From assembly GCF_900103825.1 (NCBI RefSeq), contig NZ_FNIF01000001.1, forward strand, positions 248,001 to 312,000: a stretch of 64,000 nucleotides of DNA, read 5' to 3'. The position numbers and the translations under genes are program-made. Under the pieces are notes generated by a model, which was not told the origin of the DNA, searched no databases, and saw only the letters and a list, made by a program, of their open reading frames with translations. Of the stretch, positions 17,025 to 26,193 are shown in pieces (positions within the stretch are counted from its first letter, which is position 1; every line of letters starts with the position of its first letter). The DNA is from Paenibacillus sp. yr247 (GTDB lineage: Bacteria; Bacillota; Bacilli; Paenibacillales; NBRC-103111).

Positions 17025-18221
17025 CAGATAGGAAAGAGCTTCTCCTGCGACAGCTCCAAGTAACACGATGATCCAAGGCGGTAATTTCCAGAATACCAAC
17101 AGGCCAAACAAGACGATGACCAGTATGAAATCGTAGGGACGAAGTATTGCTGTTGTCCAAAGCGGGTTATAAAGAGCCGCAAGCAGTATGCCAACAACGG
17201 CCGCATTAATGCCAACTAAAGCGCCTTGGATTTTGATGTTAGTCCGTAAGGAATTCCAGAAAGGCAGGGCCCCAATAATGAGGAGATAAGCAGGCAGGAA
17301 AATAGCCAAAGTACCTACTAGTGCCCCTTTGGGACCGTTAATCATCGCACCAAGATAGGAGGCAAAAGTAAATAGCGGACCCGGAACGGCCTGTGTAGCG
17401 CCATATCCAGCCAGAAAGACCTCTTTGCTTACCAAGCCCTGCGGTACCACTTCGCGTTCCAACAGTGGAAGGATGACATGTCCGCCGCCGAAAACCAAGG
17501 AACCCACCCGAAAGAAGGAATCGAAAAGGGAGAGCAGCTGCGAGTGCCATAGACCGCTGATGAGTGGAAGAATAACGAGCAATAGCGCATATAGGACTAG
17601 GCAAATAATCGCAACTGAGCGATTAACGCGCACATGAAGGGTACTGTTTTCTTGTTTTGCTGCGGTTTTGAAGGCAAATACCCCGATAAGTCCGGCAAGC
17701 ACAATAATAATAACTTGACTATAAACGGCTTGCCACCACAAAGTTACCGAAGCGGCCGCGATCGCGATGGAGGCCGTACTTTTATTGGACGCCAGTTTTT
17801 TTCCCATACTGAGAATGGCTTGAGCGACAATGGCAACGGCTACGATTTTGAGTCCGTGAATCCACCCGCTGCTACTGACATCCATAGCTTTCATCAGCAG
17901 AGAAAAAAGCAGCAAGACGATAATAGATGGTAACGTAAATCCTAGCCAAGCAGCCGCTCCCCCAAGCAAACCAGCTCGAATCGTCCCGATACCAACACCC
18001 ACCTGACTGCTGGCAGGACCGGGTAGAAACTGGCACAGAGCGACTAGGTCGGCGTAGCTTTTTTCATCCATCCACTTTCGTTTCTGAATATACTCATGGT
18101 GAAAATAGCCAAGATGGGCAATCGGTCCGCCGAAGGACGTGAGTCCCAATTTCGTTGATACAAGAAGAACTTCGAGATATGCTCTTCGTTTACTTTGTAT
18201 TGGTTTTGAAGCGTCTTCCAA
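17022..18221 (-). CDS. chrA: Chromate transporter ChrA
   Basis: Long-chain CHR-family membrane transporter, about 399 residues, with two homologous halves. The first half has FGGPIAHLGYFHHEY and FLPGPASSQVGVGIG; the second has FGGGHVILPLLEREVV and QAVPGPLFTFASYLG. Around ten to twelve hydrophobic segments are visible. The family exports chromate by proton antiport. The TTG at 18221 is preferred because AAGGGAGGG lies 6 bases upstream; an in-frame GTG at 18242 would absorb that site into the coding region. Confidence 0.9.
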   Translation of the reverse strand: MEDASKPIQSKRRAYLEVLLVSTKLGLTSFGGPIAHLGYFHHEYIQKRKWMDEKSYADLVALCQFLPGPASSQVGVGIGTIRAGLLGGAAAWLGFTLPSIIVLLLFSLLMKAMDVSSSGWIHGLKIVAVAIVAQAILSMGKKLASNKSTASIAIAAASVTLWWQAVYSQVIIIVLAGLIGVFAFKTAAKQENSTLHVRVNRSVAIICLVLYALLLVILPLISGLWHSQLLSLFDSFFRVGSLVFGGGHVILPLLEREVVPQGLVSKEVFLAGYGATQAVPGPLFTFASYLGAMINGPKGALVGTLAIFLPAYLLIIGALPFWNSLRTNIKIQGALVGINAAVVGILLAALYNPLWTTAILRPYDFILVIVLFGLLVFWKLPPWIIVLLGAVAGEALSYL

Positions 18222-18290
18222 CCTTAACCCTCCCTTTAGCACGTTACATATAGGATAAGTTTATCGGAATTTCTAATGAATATCTATTGA

Positions 18291-19559
18291 CTATTGGCTT
18301 GTCTGACGATCAAAGCGGTTGAACATGATATTGTACATGACTGCAGATAAGACTGCAAGTCCGGCCAACAGGGTGAAAGTCCAAGAGAAGCCAATCCAAT
18401 TGCTAATAGGGATCGATAAAGGGGCTATGGTGCGTCCGAGCGTAAACCGTAAGCTTGATGCTGCGAAATATTGACCTCGCATCTGCTCTGAAGCCAGTCT
18501 TGATACGAAAGCTTGCTGTGGACCTGCAGACATGAGCTCGGCAAGCGTGAAGACGGCAATGGCGAGGGTAAACCCCCAGAACGTAGACATTTGACTGAAC
18601 ATTGCGATGCCTAACGCATAGAAAAGTGCTCCGCCGATAAATACATATCGATCCCGGTAGACTAGCATCCACTTGGTCACAAGAACGGTGAAGAGTGCGA
18701 CAAAAAGGCCGTTCTCGGACACGATCATACCGAACAATTGTTTGCCAGACACCTGCAGGATCCAATTCCCGTAAGAGAATATAGTTGTCGCATGAACCGT
18801 TTCTTGTAAGAAAACAGGAAACAACAGGTCCAATTGCATGAATGTCTGGGAAAGTAGGACACCTGCAATGATGAACAGCAGAAACACACGGTCGGCAGCG
18901 ATAATCCGGTAGTCGCGCAATTGTACTGCCAGGAACCGATACCATGGTTCTCCGACATTTACACGATGGCGATTAGCCAAATGATTCGGAAGCGTTTCAT
19001 GTAAACTGCGGCTCATTAACACAGCGAGAAGAATGCAGAATAACGAAGCCGCTGCCAGAACAACATACGGATTGTCTTCGTATAAGATGGATCCAAGCAA
19101 GGGGCCGACAACGACTGCCATGTTAGCAGCCGTATAGAAGATGGCAAATACGCTGGACCGGTGCTCTTCCTCAACGACATCAGCCACCATTGCCTGACTG
19201 GCAGGCCAATACAGGGAACCGGACAGGCTTGCAAAACTGAACCCGATGAATCCAATGATGGGCATGGATAGCAAAGGAGAAGCGGCGAGTGCGAAGACCC
19301 CGTACCCGATTGCTTGACCATAAGCGGCAATAACCATCATCCGTTTTCGTCCAAACCGATCAGCACAATAGCCCCCTAGCAAATTGGCAAAAACAGATAG
19401 AGTTTGTGAAAGGATCAGCAGCAGTCCCGTCCAGCCTTTACCGAACGAATTTGCAAAGTAGATAGATAGGAAAGGAAAGAATGCCCAAAAAATAACGTTA
19501 AAAGCTGCTTCTCCGCCTAAGCGGATTTTTAAATTGATGTCCCAATCTCTTATTTTCAT
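18291..19559 (-). CDS. MFS transporter
   Basis: A 422-residue major facilitator with about 12 hydrophobic segments. The loop 2-3 signature appears as GGYCADRFGRKRMM, and the first helix has FWAFFPFLSIYF. This layout resembles multidrug or small-solute exporters (MDR group), but no substrate can be named. The ATG at 19559 follows AGAGGTAG and gives the standard N-terminus; an upstream in-frame ATG adds 45 residues unlike the family. It ends about 50 bases before chrA but on the same strand, so co-transcription is possible. Confidence 0.87.
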   Translation of the reverse strand: MKIRDWDINLKIRLGGEAAFNVIFWAFFPFLSIYFANSFGKGWTGLLLILSQTLSVFANLLGGYCADRFGRKRMMVIAAYGQAIGYGVFALAASPLLSMPIIGFIGFSFASLSGSLYWPASQAMVADVVEEEHRSSVFAIFYTAANMAVVVGPLLGSILYEDNPYVVLAAASLFCILLAVLMSRSLHETLPNHLANRHRVNVGEPWYRFLAVQLRDYRIIAADRVFLLFIIAGVLLSQTFMQLDLLFPVFLQETVHATTIFSYGNWILQVSGKQLFGMIVSENGLFVALFTVLVTKWMLVYRDRYVFIGGALFYALGIAMFSQMSTFWGFTLAIAVFTLAELMSAGPQQAFVSRLASEQMRGQYFAASSLRFTLGRTIAPLSIPISNWIGFSWTFTLLAGLAVLSAVMYNIMFNRFDRQTSQ

Positions 19560-19703
19560 TTTCTGACTACCTCTGGCTGTAAAGTGTTTACTTATCATAC
19601 TACCGATCTTCGTGTTGAAACAAGGAGGAATGTTAATTGTAATTTTTGTAATAATGAATTCGCGTCGTGGAGCATGGGAAATGTCCCGAAACACAAATAA
19701 GCC

Positions 19704-19730
19704 CTTAACGCCTCTTAAAGGGGCGTAAGA
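19704..19730 (-). terminator. Probable terminator after the sigma-54-type regulator
   Basis: On the minus strand CTTACGCC pairs with GGCGTTAAG (one bulge) around an A/T loop, followed by a moderately T-rich stretch. It lies between the regulator gene and the MFS gene. Confidence 0.45.
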
Positions 19731-19764
19731 GCTGAAAAGTTTGCTTTTTCGTTATCGGATCAAT

Positions 19765-21531
19765 TTACTCAAGTTCATACTCTTTCATCTTATTATATAG
19801 GGTACCGCGGGAAATGCCGAGCAGCTTGGCGGCTGCGCTTTTGTTTCCTGCAGTCTTGGCAAGCGCTTCTTCAATCAGGGTGACTTCTTCCTCATCCGAG
19901 ACTTTTGCTTTTAGTAAAATAGCGGCGGAATCGGCTTCAAATGGTGCTAGGCTAGGCTGTTGATCCTGTAGGGCTGATGGCAGGTGATCCAATGAGATCA
20001 TATCATCATCGCTAAGAATGATGCATCGCTCGATAACATTTTTTAATTCTTGGATGTTCCCTGGCCATGAATAATTGGTCAAAGCCAAGACGACCTCTGG
20101 AGAAAGCGCGGGAACAGGCTTCTGATATTGCAAGGAAAACTGCTTGAGATACATATGTACCATGGCAGGAATGTCTTCCGTTCGATCGCGTAAGGGCGGG
20201 ATTCGAATGGAAATCACATTAAGCGCATAGTAAAGATCAGAGCAAAATTCCTGATTAACCAGCTTGCTGGCTAAATCCTGTGTGGTTGCGATAATGATCC
20301 GCGTGCGAACGTTGATAGGTTGACTCCCGCCTGAGCGAGTAATGGTTTGCTGCGTAAGGTAATGGTAGAGCTTAGCTTGAATCTCCAAGGGAAGCTTCTC
20401 GATTTCGTTAATAAATAAGGTGCCGTCTTTGGCTTGCTCCAATTTACCGGCTTGTCCGCTATCACTTCCTGTGAAGGCGCCTCCTTGGTAGCCAAATAAT
20501 TCGGCTTCCAGTAATCCCGCGGGTACGATCCCGCAATTAACAGTCAAGAAAGGCTGCTCGGATCGTGAACTGGACTGATGGATAATATGAGCTAGCTGCT
20601 CTTTGCCGACACCCGATTCCCCAATCAAGAGGACGGGTGTTTCTGTTGCGGCCACCTTCTTGGCCCATTGGATGACCTTGCCGATAGCGGGACCTTTTCC
20701 TTTTATTAATGTAAATAAATCTTCTGTCTGCTCTTTATGTGGAAGTCCGAAGGAATCAGCTGTCGTTAATTGTTCGTTCAATCGCACCAATTGAGTGATA
20801 TCTTGTTCTGTTGCAATGCCTCCGATGATTTGACCCTGGGCATCTCTAATCGGTGAAGCATTAATGAGGACATGGGTATCCGGCCGAGGACGGTGGTATG
20901 TATTTCGAATCATGCGTCCTTCGTCCAAAATTTTCAGGACCATCAGTGTTTCCACATCAAAGTGTTCGCCAATGCGCTTGCCTAAAATTTCTGCACTTGG
21001 TAGGTGATAGAGCTCTTCAGCGACAGAATTCCAGCAGATCACAGCGCCGCCCCGATCAACGACCGTGACAGCATCGGTGACGGTTTCCGCGAGTGCAGTG
21101 AAATAAGCAGACCACTTTTGCTGCTCCGTGACGGCCGCGCTTAAACAGGTAGATAAAGGGGAGTATCCCCGAATTGTTCCTTCCTTATCCTTAAAAAGAA
21201 GCGGTCGGTTCGTCGATTGTTGCAAATGTGGCAAAAGGTTATTTTCGTCCAAAGAAACAATCGCGGATACAAAATATCGGTTGTTTTCTACTATAGTTTG
21301 AATATTCACCCCGGAAAAGGACGCCATAAGGCCGGCATCTTCTGGTGTAAATAAGCAGGTTTCGTTGTTCCAATGGGTGATAACCGCTGTTCCTTTGTGT
21401 AAATAGGAAGAAAGCACTTCGAGCGTTGTTTCTACAGGGAGTGTTTGTATCTTGTTGTTCAACGGAAAGTGTTCATTTTTGAACATAGTTGACCTCATTT
21501 TTGTAGCATTCATTTGCTTTAAATTTACCAT
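19765..21531 (-). CDS. Sigma-54-type enhancer-binding regulator (PAS-AAA-Fis)
   Basis: A 588-residue regulator divergent from proline catabolism genes. Order: N-terminal sensor region (about 20-135), PAS domain (about 140-255), AAA+ domain (about 275-500) and a Fis-type HTH at the C-terminus (NKSAAAKLLGISRGTLYNKM). Walker A is GESGVGKE. Two key motifs differ from consensus: the sigma-54 contact loop is GAFTGS, not GAFTGA, and Walker B reads LFINEIEKLP, with Asn for Asp. By position it probably controls putB-rocA, like RocR-type activators, but possibly without sigma-54. Confidence 0.88.
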   Translation of the reverse strand: MVNLKQMNATKMRSTMFKNEHFPLNNKIQTLPVETTLEVLSSYLHKGTAVITHWNNETCLFTPEDAGLMASFSGVNIQTIVENNRYFVSAIVSLDENNLLPHLQQSTNRPLLFKDKEGTIRGYSPLSTCLSAAVTEQQKWSAYFTALAETVTDAVTVVDRGGAVICWNSVAEELYHLPSAEILGKRIGEHFDVETLMVLKILDEGRMIRNTYHRPRPDTHVLINASPIRDAQGQIIGGIATEQDITQLVRLNEQLTTADSFGLPHKEQTEDLFTLIKGKGPAIGKVIQWAKKVAATETPVLLIGESGVGKEQLAHIIHQSSSRSEQPFLTVNCGIVPAGLLEAELFGYQGGAFTGSDSGQAGKLEQAKDGTLFINEIEKLPLEIQAKLYHYLTQQTITRSGGSQPINVRTRIIIATTQDLASKLVNQEFCSDLYYALNVISIRIPPLRDRTEDIPAMVHMYLKQFSLQYQKPVPALSPEVVLALTNYSWPGNIQELKNVIERCIILSDDDMISLDHLPSALQDQQPSLAPFEADSAAILLKAKVSDEEEVTLIEEALAKTAGNKSAAAKLLGISRGTLYNKMKEYELE

Positions 21532-21632
21532 GAAAGAATGGGTGATTCAACACAAGAAGTCTTGAAGGTGAGTATGATGAAGGTATGGACGCAAAATATT
21601 GTTTAAAAACAAGAAAAATATACACATAAACA

Positions 21633-21689
21633 AATAGTGTTCAAAAATAAAATATAGTTGTATAATATAATCATGAATTAAACACTATT
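21633..21689 (+). promoter_or_regulatory. Promoter with flanking inverted-repeat operator before putB
   Basis: A sigma-A-like promoter: TGTTCA at 21638-21643 and TATAAT at 21661-21666 with 17-base spacing. It is bracketed by the perfect inverted repeat AATAGTGTT (21633-21641) and AACACTATT (21681-21689). The left arm overlaps the -35 and the right arm lies just downstream of the -10. A dimeric regulator bound at both arms could control access. No GG-N10-GC sigma-54 element was found in the intergenic region. Confidence 0.55.
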
Positions 21690-21718
21690 GTACAAATTCC
21701 TTTGGAGGAATAACACAG

Positions 21719-22633
21719 ATGGAACTCATAATGAAAAACATGTTTCAATCTTTAGGTAAAAGCCGCACAGCGAATCGTTTAGCGAAAAAGTATGGTTTAC
21801 GCTTCGGGGCAGCACGATTTGTAGCTGGAGAAACCATCCATCAATCCATTGAAGCCGTGCGAGGACTTAATCAGGATGGTCGCGTAGCGACCCTGGATCA
21901 TTTGGGAGAGTTCGTCTTTAGTGAAGAGGAAGCGTTAGAATCAGCAAATATGTGTATACAAACGTTAGATGCTATTGCCAGTTCAGGTGTTAAATCCAAT
22001 CTGTCGCTTAAAATGACCTCACTCGGGTTGGATATTAGCAGAGAGCTATGTGTAAATAACATGAAACGCATTCTTGATCGCGCGCGCTTGCACAATAATT
22101 TCGTCCGGATTGATATGGAGGATTATGCGCATTGCCAAATCTCCCTAGACATCTACAGAGAGCTTCGGCAAGAATATGACAATGTAGGTATCGTTATTCA
22201 AGCTTATTTATTCCGCACCATGCAAGATATCGATGATTTGCACACACTTGGAGCCAATTTGCGTCTTGTGAAAGGTGCCTATAAGGAATCTCCGCAAGTG
22301 GCATTTCCAGAAAAAAGCGCGGTCGATGAAAATTATAAAAAAATCATTCAAAAACATCTCATGAACGGTCATTATACAGCTATCGCAAGTCATGACGAAG
22401 CCATCATTAACTTTACTAAGGAATTTGTAAGTTCAAATGGTATTTCTAGAGAACAGTTTGAATTCCAGATGCTGTTTGGTATTTGTGAAGATTTGCAAAA
22501 GCAATTAGTGAAAGAAGGGTACCGGGTTCGTGTTTACGTACCTTACGGTGTGGATTGGTTCGGCTATTTCATGAGAAGGCTAGCCGAGCGCCCAGCAAAT
22601 GTCTGGTTTGTTCTGAAAAATATGTTTAAGTAA
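21719..22633 (+). CDS. putB: Proline dehydrogenase
   Basis: Monofunctional FAD-dependent proline dehydrogenase, 304 residues, oxidising proline to P5C. The barrel contains SLKMTSLGLD, FVRIDMEDYAH, VIQAYLFRT, LRLVKGAYKE, ASHDEAI, FQMLFGICE and the C-terminal YVPYG-W motif with RRLAERPAN, all typical of the Gram-positive PutB/FadM type. GGAGGA lies 9 bases before the ATG. It is followed 33 bases later by P5C dehydrogenase, completing the route to glutamate. Confidence 0.95.
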   Translation: MELIMKNMFQSLGKSRTANRLAKKYGLRFGAARFVAGETIHQSIEAVRGLNQDGRVATLDHLGEFVFSEEEALESANMCIQTLDAIASSGVKSNLSLKMTSLGLDISRELCVNNMKRILDRARLHNNFVRIDMEDYAHCQISLDIYRELRQEYDNVGIVIQAYLFRTMQDIDDLHTLGANLRLVKGAYKESPQVAFPEKSAVDENYKKIIQKHLMNGHYTAIASHDEAIINFTKEFVSSNGISREQFEFQMLFGICEDLQKQLVKEGYRVRVYVPYGVDWFGYFMRRLAERPANVWFVLKNMFK

Positions 22634-22666
22634 ACCCAAGGTTCCCATTCGGAGAGGAGATATACG

Positions 22667-24235
22667 ATGAATACATTTACGAAGGTTAGTCCATATGCCA
22701 ATGAGCCATTTACTGATTTTGGTCTAGAGGAAAATAAAAAGGCCCTGCAGGCAGCTATTGCTAAAGTGAAAAGTGAATTGGGTCGTGAATACCCACTATA
22801 TATCGGTGAAGAGAAAGTCGTTACAGAAGCTAAAATAACTTCGATTAACCCTGGTAACGTGGATGAAGTGATTGGTTACGTCAGCAAAGCGGATCAAGCG
22901 CTAGCTGAAAAAGCAATGGGTGTTGCCCTCGAAACGTTTGAATCATGGAAAAAGGTTCCCGCTAGAGAACGTGCAGAGTATTTGTTTAAAGCTGCTGCAT
23001 TGATGCGCGCTCGTAAGCACGAATTCTCAGCGCTAATGATCCTAGAATCAGGTAAAAACTACGTTGAAGCTGATGTAGATACTGCAGAAGCTATTGATTT
23101 CATCGAGTTCTATGCACGTGAAATGATTCGATTGAGCGAAATCAATCAGACTCAGCCATTAGCTAAAATTCCTGGTGAGAACAACCAAATTTCGTATATC
23201 CCATTAGGCGTGGGCGTCGTAATTCCACCATGGAATTTTCCGCTTGCGATTTGTGTAGGTATGACGATTGCGGCTGTTGTTTCCGGTAATACGGTTCTGC
23301 TGAAGCCAGCATCGACCACACCTGTCATCGCTCACAAATTTGTCGCTCTTATGGAGGAAGTGGGACTTCCTGCCGGAGTTATCAATTTCATCCCGGGCAG
23401 CGGAGCGGAAGTAGGAGACTACTTAACGACTCATCCGAAAACTCGTTTTGTTAGCTTTACCGGCTCTAAGGAGATCGGTTTGCGTATTAACAAGCTGGCC
23501 GCGGACACGGTTCCGGGTCAAATTTGGATCAAGCGCGTTATCGCTGAAATGGGCGGCAAAGACGGTATTGTCGTGGACGAAACAGCGGATCTGGGCGCTG
23601 CTGCAGCTGCGATTGTAGCTTCTGCCTTTGGTTTCCAAGGACAAAAATGTTCAGCTGGTTCACGAGCGATTATTGTTGAATCCGTCTATGACGAAGTAGT
23701 AGAAAAAGTCGTTGCACTGACAAACCAGCTGCAAAGCGGTTTACCTGAGCTTAATTTCGCAGCAGGTCCAGTCATTGATAAAACTTCCTACGATAGAATT
23801 TTAGATTACATTGAAATAGGTAAACAAGAAGGAACGCTGTTAGTAGGTGGCGGTAAGGCTGAAGGAAATGGCTATTACATTCAGCCAACAGTATTCGGTG
23901 ATGTGAGCGGCAAAGCCCGTCTGATGCAGGAAGAGATCTTCGGGCCTGTTTTGGCCATTGCGAAAGCGAAGGACTGGAAAGAAGCAATCGCGATGTACAA
24001 CGATACGGAATTCGGTTTGACGGGTTCGTACTTCTCCACGAATGAGGAGCGTATCTCTGAGGCTTTGGATACTGTACACTGCGGCAACTTGTACATTAAC
24101 CGTAAATGTACGGGCGCATTGGTTGGTGTTCATCCATTCGGCGGATTCAATATGTCCGGGACAGATTCCAAAGCAGGCGGTTACGACTACCTCTTACTCT
24201 TCACACAAGCGAAGCTAACATCCCGTAAAATATAA
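22667..24235 (+). CDS. rocA: 1-pyrroline-5-carboxylate dehydrogenase
   Basis: A 522-residue aldehyde dehydrogenase that converts P5C/glutamate semialdehyde to glutamate with NAD. PPWNFPLAI and SFTGSKEIGLR mark the cofactor site; the catalytic Cys is in FQGQKCSAGSRAI and the general base Glu in AEMGGKDG. The C-terminal GVHPFGGFNMSGTDSKAGG is characteristic of the RocA/PutC subfamily. It is the second gene of the put unit and is closed by a terminator at 24289. Confidence 0.96.
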   Translation: MNTFTKVSPYANEPFTDFGLEENKKALQAAIAKVKSELGREYPLYIGEEKVVTEAKITSINPGNVDEVIGYVSKADQALAEKAMGVALETFESWKKVPARERAEYLFKAAALMRARKHEFSALMILESGKNYVEADVDTAEAIDFIEFYAREMIRLSEINQTQPLAKIPGENNQISYIPLGVGVVIPPWNFPLAICVGMTIAAVVSGNTVLLKPASTTPVIAHKFVALMEEVGLPAGVINFIPGSGAEVGDYLTTHPKTRFVSFTGSKEIGLRINKLAADTVPGQIWIKRVIAEMGGKDGIVVDETADLGAAAAAIVASAFGFQGQKCSAGSRAIIVESVYDEVVEKVVALTNQLQSGLPELNFAAGPVIDKTSYDRILDYIEIGKQEGTLLVGGGKAEGNGYYIQPTVFGDVSGKARLMQEEIFGPVLAIAKAKDWKEAIAMYNDTEFGLTGSYFSTNEERISEALDTVHCGNLYINRKCTGALVGVHPFGGFNMSGTDSKAGGYDYLLLFTQAKLTSRKI

Positions 24236-24567
24236 AAGATAGAGTCGTCCCTCAGGGAACTCCCATGAAAAACATTAGATTGATCCTAAAGAACCTTAAA
24301 AACCACTTTGAAAGTGGGCTTAAGGTTCTTTTTTTGCGTTAGCAGATAAAGTTGCCTCACCGTCTCCTTCAACTCCTTTATCCTATGTACCGGGTTACCA
24401 TCTATCTGCGTGAAACGGAACGGTCATTCCTCTTTGAAGCGGGAAAATGCAGATTATAACAAAATAGCATACCCACGTTCCGCCTCTTTCCATTGCAAAA
24501 GCCCCGAAGAGTTGCTCCTTAGAAGTGGATTTGAGATAATGCTCTTAATGAAGCTAGAGGATAGGGG
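24236..24567. other. Intergenic region after rocA
   Basis: About 330 bases. It contains the put terminator (24289-24336) and otherwise no convincing gene. An open frame from 24410 overlaps the lactonase in another phase and has no family character. The last part must hold the promoter for the lactonase gene, but no clear -35/-10 pair stands out. Confidence 0.5.
24289..24336 (+). terminator. Terminator of the put unit
   Basis: AAGAACCTTAA pairs with TTAAGGTTCTT, with an inner CCACTTT/AAAGTGG stem, followed by seven T residues. Confidence 0.92.
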
Positions 24568-25653
24568 ATGGCATTTTTGGAAAAGAAGAAAAATACGTTT
24601 GCATTTATTGGTTCATACGCGGAATCGAGCAATCCTGGGGTATACACCTGCCAATATGATGAAGGAACTGGAAGTTTGGACATCATTGACCAAGTGGATG
24701 GTTTGCAAAACCCAACTTTCTTGACGGTGGATGCGAGAAATTGGAGGCTCTATACCTTAACGGAGGGAGTCGACGTAAATCAGCAGCGCTGCGGTGCGGC
24801 AACTTCTTATGATATTGATTCAGCAACCGGGAAATTATCGTTTCTGAACAATGAGATTACGCTGCCGGCGACTACGTGTCACATTACGCTGGATCATACG
24901 AACCAAGTGGTGATGGTAGCAAGCTATCACGGGGGAATGGTAGGCTTGTCTCCGGTGTTAGCGGATGGAAGCTTAGGTACAACAGCCGATATTCAGCAGC
25001 ATAAGGGCACCAGCGTCCTATCGGTGCAGGATAGACCGCGAGCTCATTCTGTTTTTTTGGATCGAACGAATCGTTTTGCCGGGGTCTGTGATCTAGGTTT
25101 GGATAAAATCATTCTATACAAGCTTGATATCCCTGCGAAACGGCTTCTTCCTCATAATGAAGTACAAGTAGCACCCGGCTCGGGTCCGCGGCATTTTGCC
25201 TTCCACCCTTCCTATGCTTACGGTTATGTAATTAATGAACTTAACTCCACAATTACGGCATTCAGCTACGATGAGGAAAGAGGAGAGTTGACCGAAATTC
25301 AGACGGTATCTACACTTCCGGATTCGTATGAAGGGGAAAATGCTTGCGCAGATATTCATATATCTCCGGATGGAAAGTTCCTTTATGGATCTAACCGTGG
25401 ACACGAAAGCATCGTCGTGTATGCCATTGATACTTTCACAGGTAAGCTGACCGTTGTGGAGTATGCTCCTACGCTAGGGAAGCACCCGCGAAATTTTGCG
25501 ATTTCTCCGGACGGAGGCTATCTGCTGGTTGCTAACAAGGACACTGATACTATCGTTTCATTCTCAAGAGATGCCGAAACAGGAAAGCTGCTTCCTACCG
25601 GAAGTGTACTTAAGATGTCTAAACCGGTTTGCATCAAGTTTGCCGTTATATAA
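24568..25653 (+). CDS. pgl: Lactonase family beta-propeller (6-phosphogluconolactonase type)
   Basis: A 361-residue seven-bladed propeller of the YbhE/Pgl family, which hydrolyses 6-phosphogluconolactone in the pentose phosphate pathway. Hallmarks are IGSYAESSNPGVYTC at the N-terminus, PGSGPRHFAFHPSYAYGYVINEL, ADIHISPDGKFLYGSNRGHESI and HPRNFAISPDGGYLLVANKDTDTI. There is no signal peptide. Its stop codon overlaps the ATG of the next gene by one base (TAATG). Confidence 0.9.
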   Translation: MAFLEKKKNTFAFIGSYAESSNPGVYTCQYDEGTGSLDIIDQVDGLQNPTFLTVDARNWRLYTLTEGVDVNQQRCGAATSYDIDSATGKLSFLNNEITLPATTCHITLDHTNQVVMVASYHGGMVGLSPVLADGSLGTTADIQQHKGTSVLSVQDRPRAHSVFLDRTNRFAGVCDLGLDKIILYKLDIPAKRLLPHNEVQVAPGSGPRHFAFHPSYAYGYVINELNSTITAFSYDEERGELTEIQTVSTLPDSYEGENACADIHISPDGKFLYGSNRGHESIVVYAIDTFTGKLTVVEYAPTLGKHPRNFAISPDGGYLLVANKDTDTIVSFSRDAETGKLLPTGSVLKMSKPVCIKFAVI

Positions 25654-25970
25654 TGACACCATTCACTGAGCGCGTCATTCAGATTATTAAGTGTATCCCC
25701 GAGGGAAAAGTCATGACCTATGGCCAGATCGCAAAGCTTGCTGGAAGTCCTAGGGGAGCCCGGCAAGTTGTGCGGATCTTGCACGCGATGAGCAAGAAGT
25801 ATCATCTACCTTGGCACAGAGTCATTAATGCAAAAGGAGAAATTGCGATCATGGATGATGAAGGATCTCATATGCAGAGCTTTTTGCTACAAGCTGAAGG
25901 CGTTTTAATAACGGATCAGCGGTATATTTCTCTTGCGGACTATCAGTATCAAATGGAAGAACATGCTTAA
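25653..25970 (+). CDS. Alkyltransferase-like (ATL) DNA-binding protein
   Basis: A 105-residue homologue of the DNA-binding domain of O6-alkylguanine-DNA alkyltransferase. The active-site motif PCHRV reads PWHRVI here, so the alkyl-accepting Cys is Trp. The helix-turn-helix with GARQVVRIL (Arg finger) is kept. ATL proteins bind bulky O6-alkylguanines and hand them to nucleotide excision repair. The ATG at 25653 is coupled to the lactonase stop; an upstream TTG at 25629 lies inside that gene. Confidence 0.9.
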   Translation: MTPFTERVIQIIKCIPEGKVMTYGQIAKLAGSPRGARQVVRILHAMSKKYHLPWHRVINAKGEIAIMDDEGSHMQSFLLQAEGVLITDQRYISLADYQYQMEEHA

Positions 25971-26058
25971 GTTTTACATAAGCAACCTCACATTTTGCAA
26001 CCGCATTGAGCTTTTCTGATGAAGATGAAGTAAGTTGATCTTTGTCGAATCATGTGAA

Positions 26059-26086
26059 AACCCTACCCTATTCGGTAGGGTTTTTG
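26059..26086 (+). terminator. Intrinsic terminator
   Basis: AACCCTACC and GGTAGGGTT form a 9-base stem with a 6-base loop, followed by TTTTT. It closes the lactonase-ATL unit. Confidence 0.88.
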
Positions 26087-26193
26087 TTGTGCTTTTGCCC
26101 ATTAATCCAAAAAAAAAGGCAAGGGAGTTACAAAGTCTAAAAGATGAGAATAGACTATCTGTATCAGTAGGCCATACGGACAGGAGGCATTCT

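Noticed and set aside
21532..21718. Sigma-54 (-24/-12) promoter before putB
   Set aside because: The nearest candidate (TGGACG followed by TATTG) has the wrong spacing, and no other GG-N10-GC pair is present.
24410..24724. 104-residue plus-strand frame before the lactonase gene
   Set aside because: It overlaps the lactonase coding region out of phase, has no supported start and no recognisable protein character.
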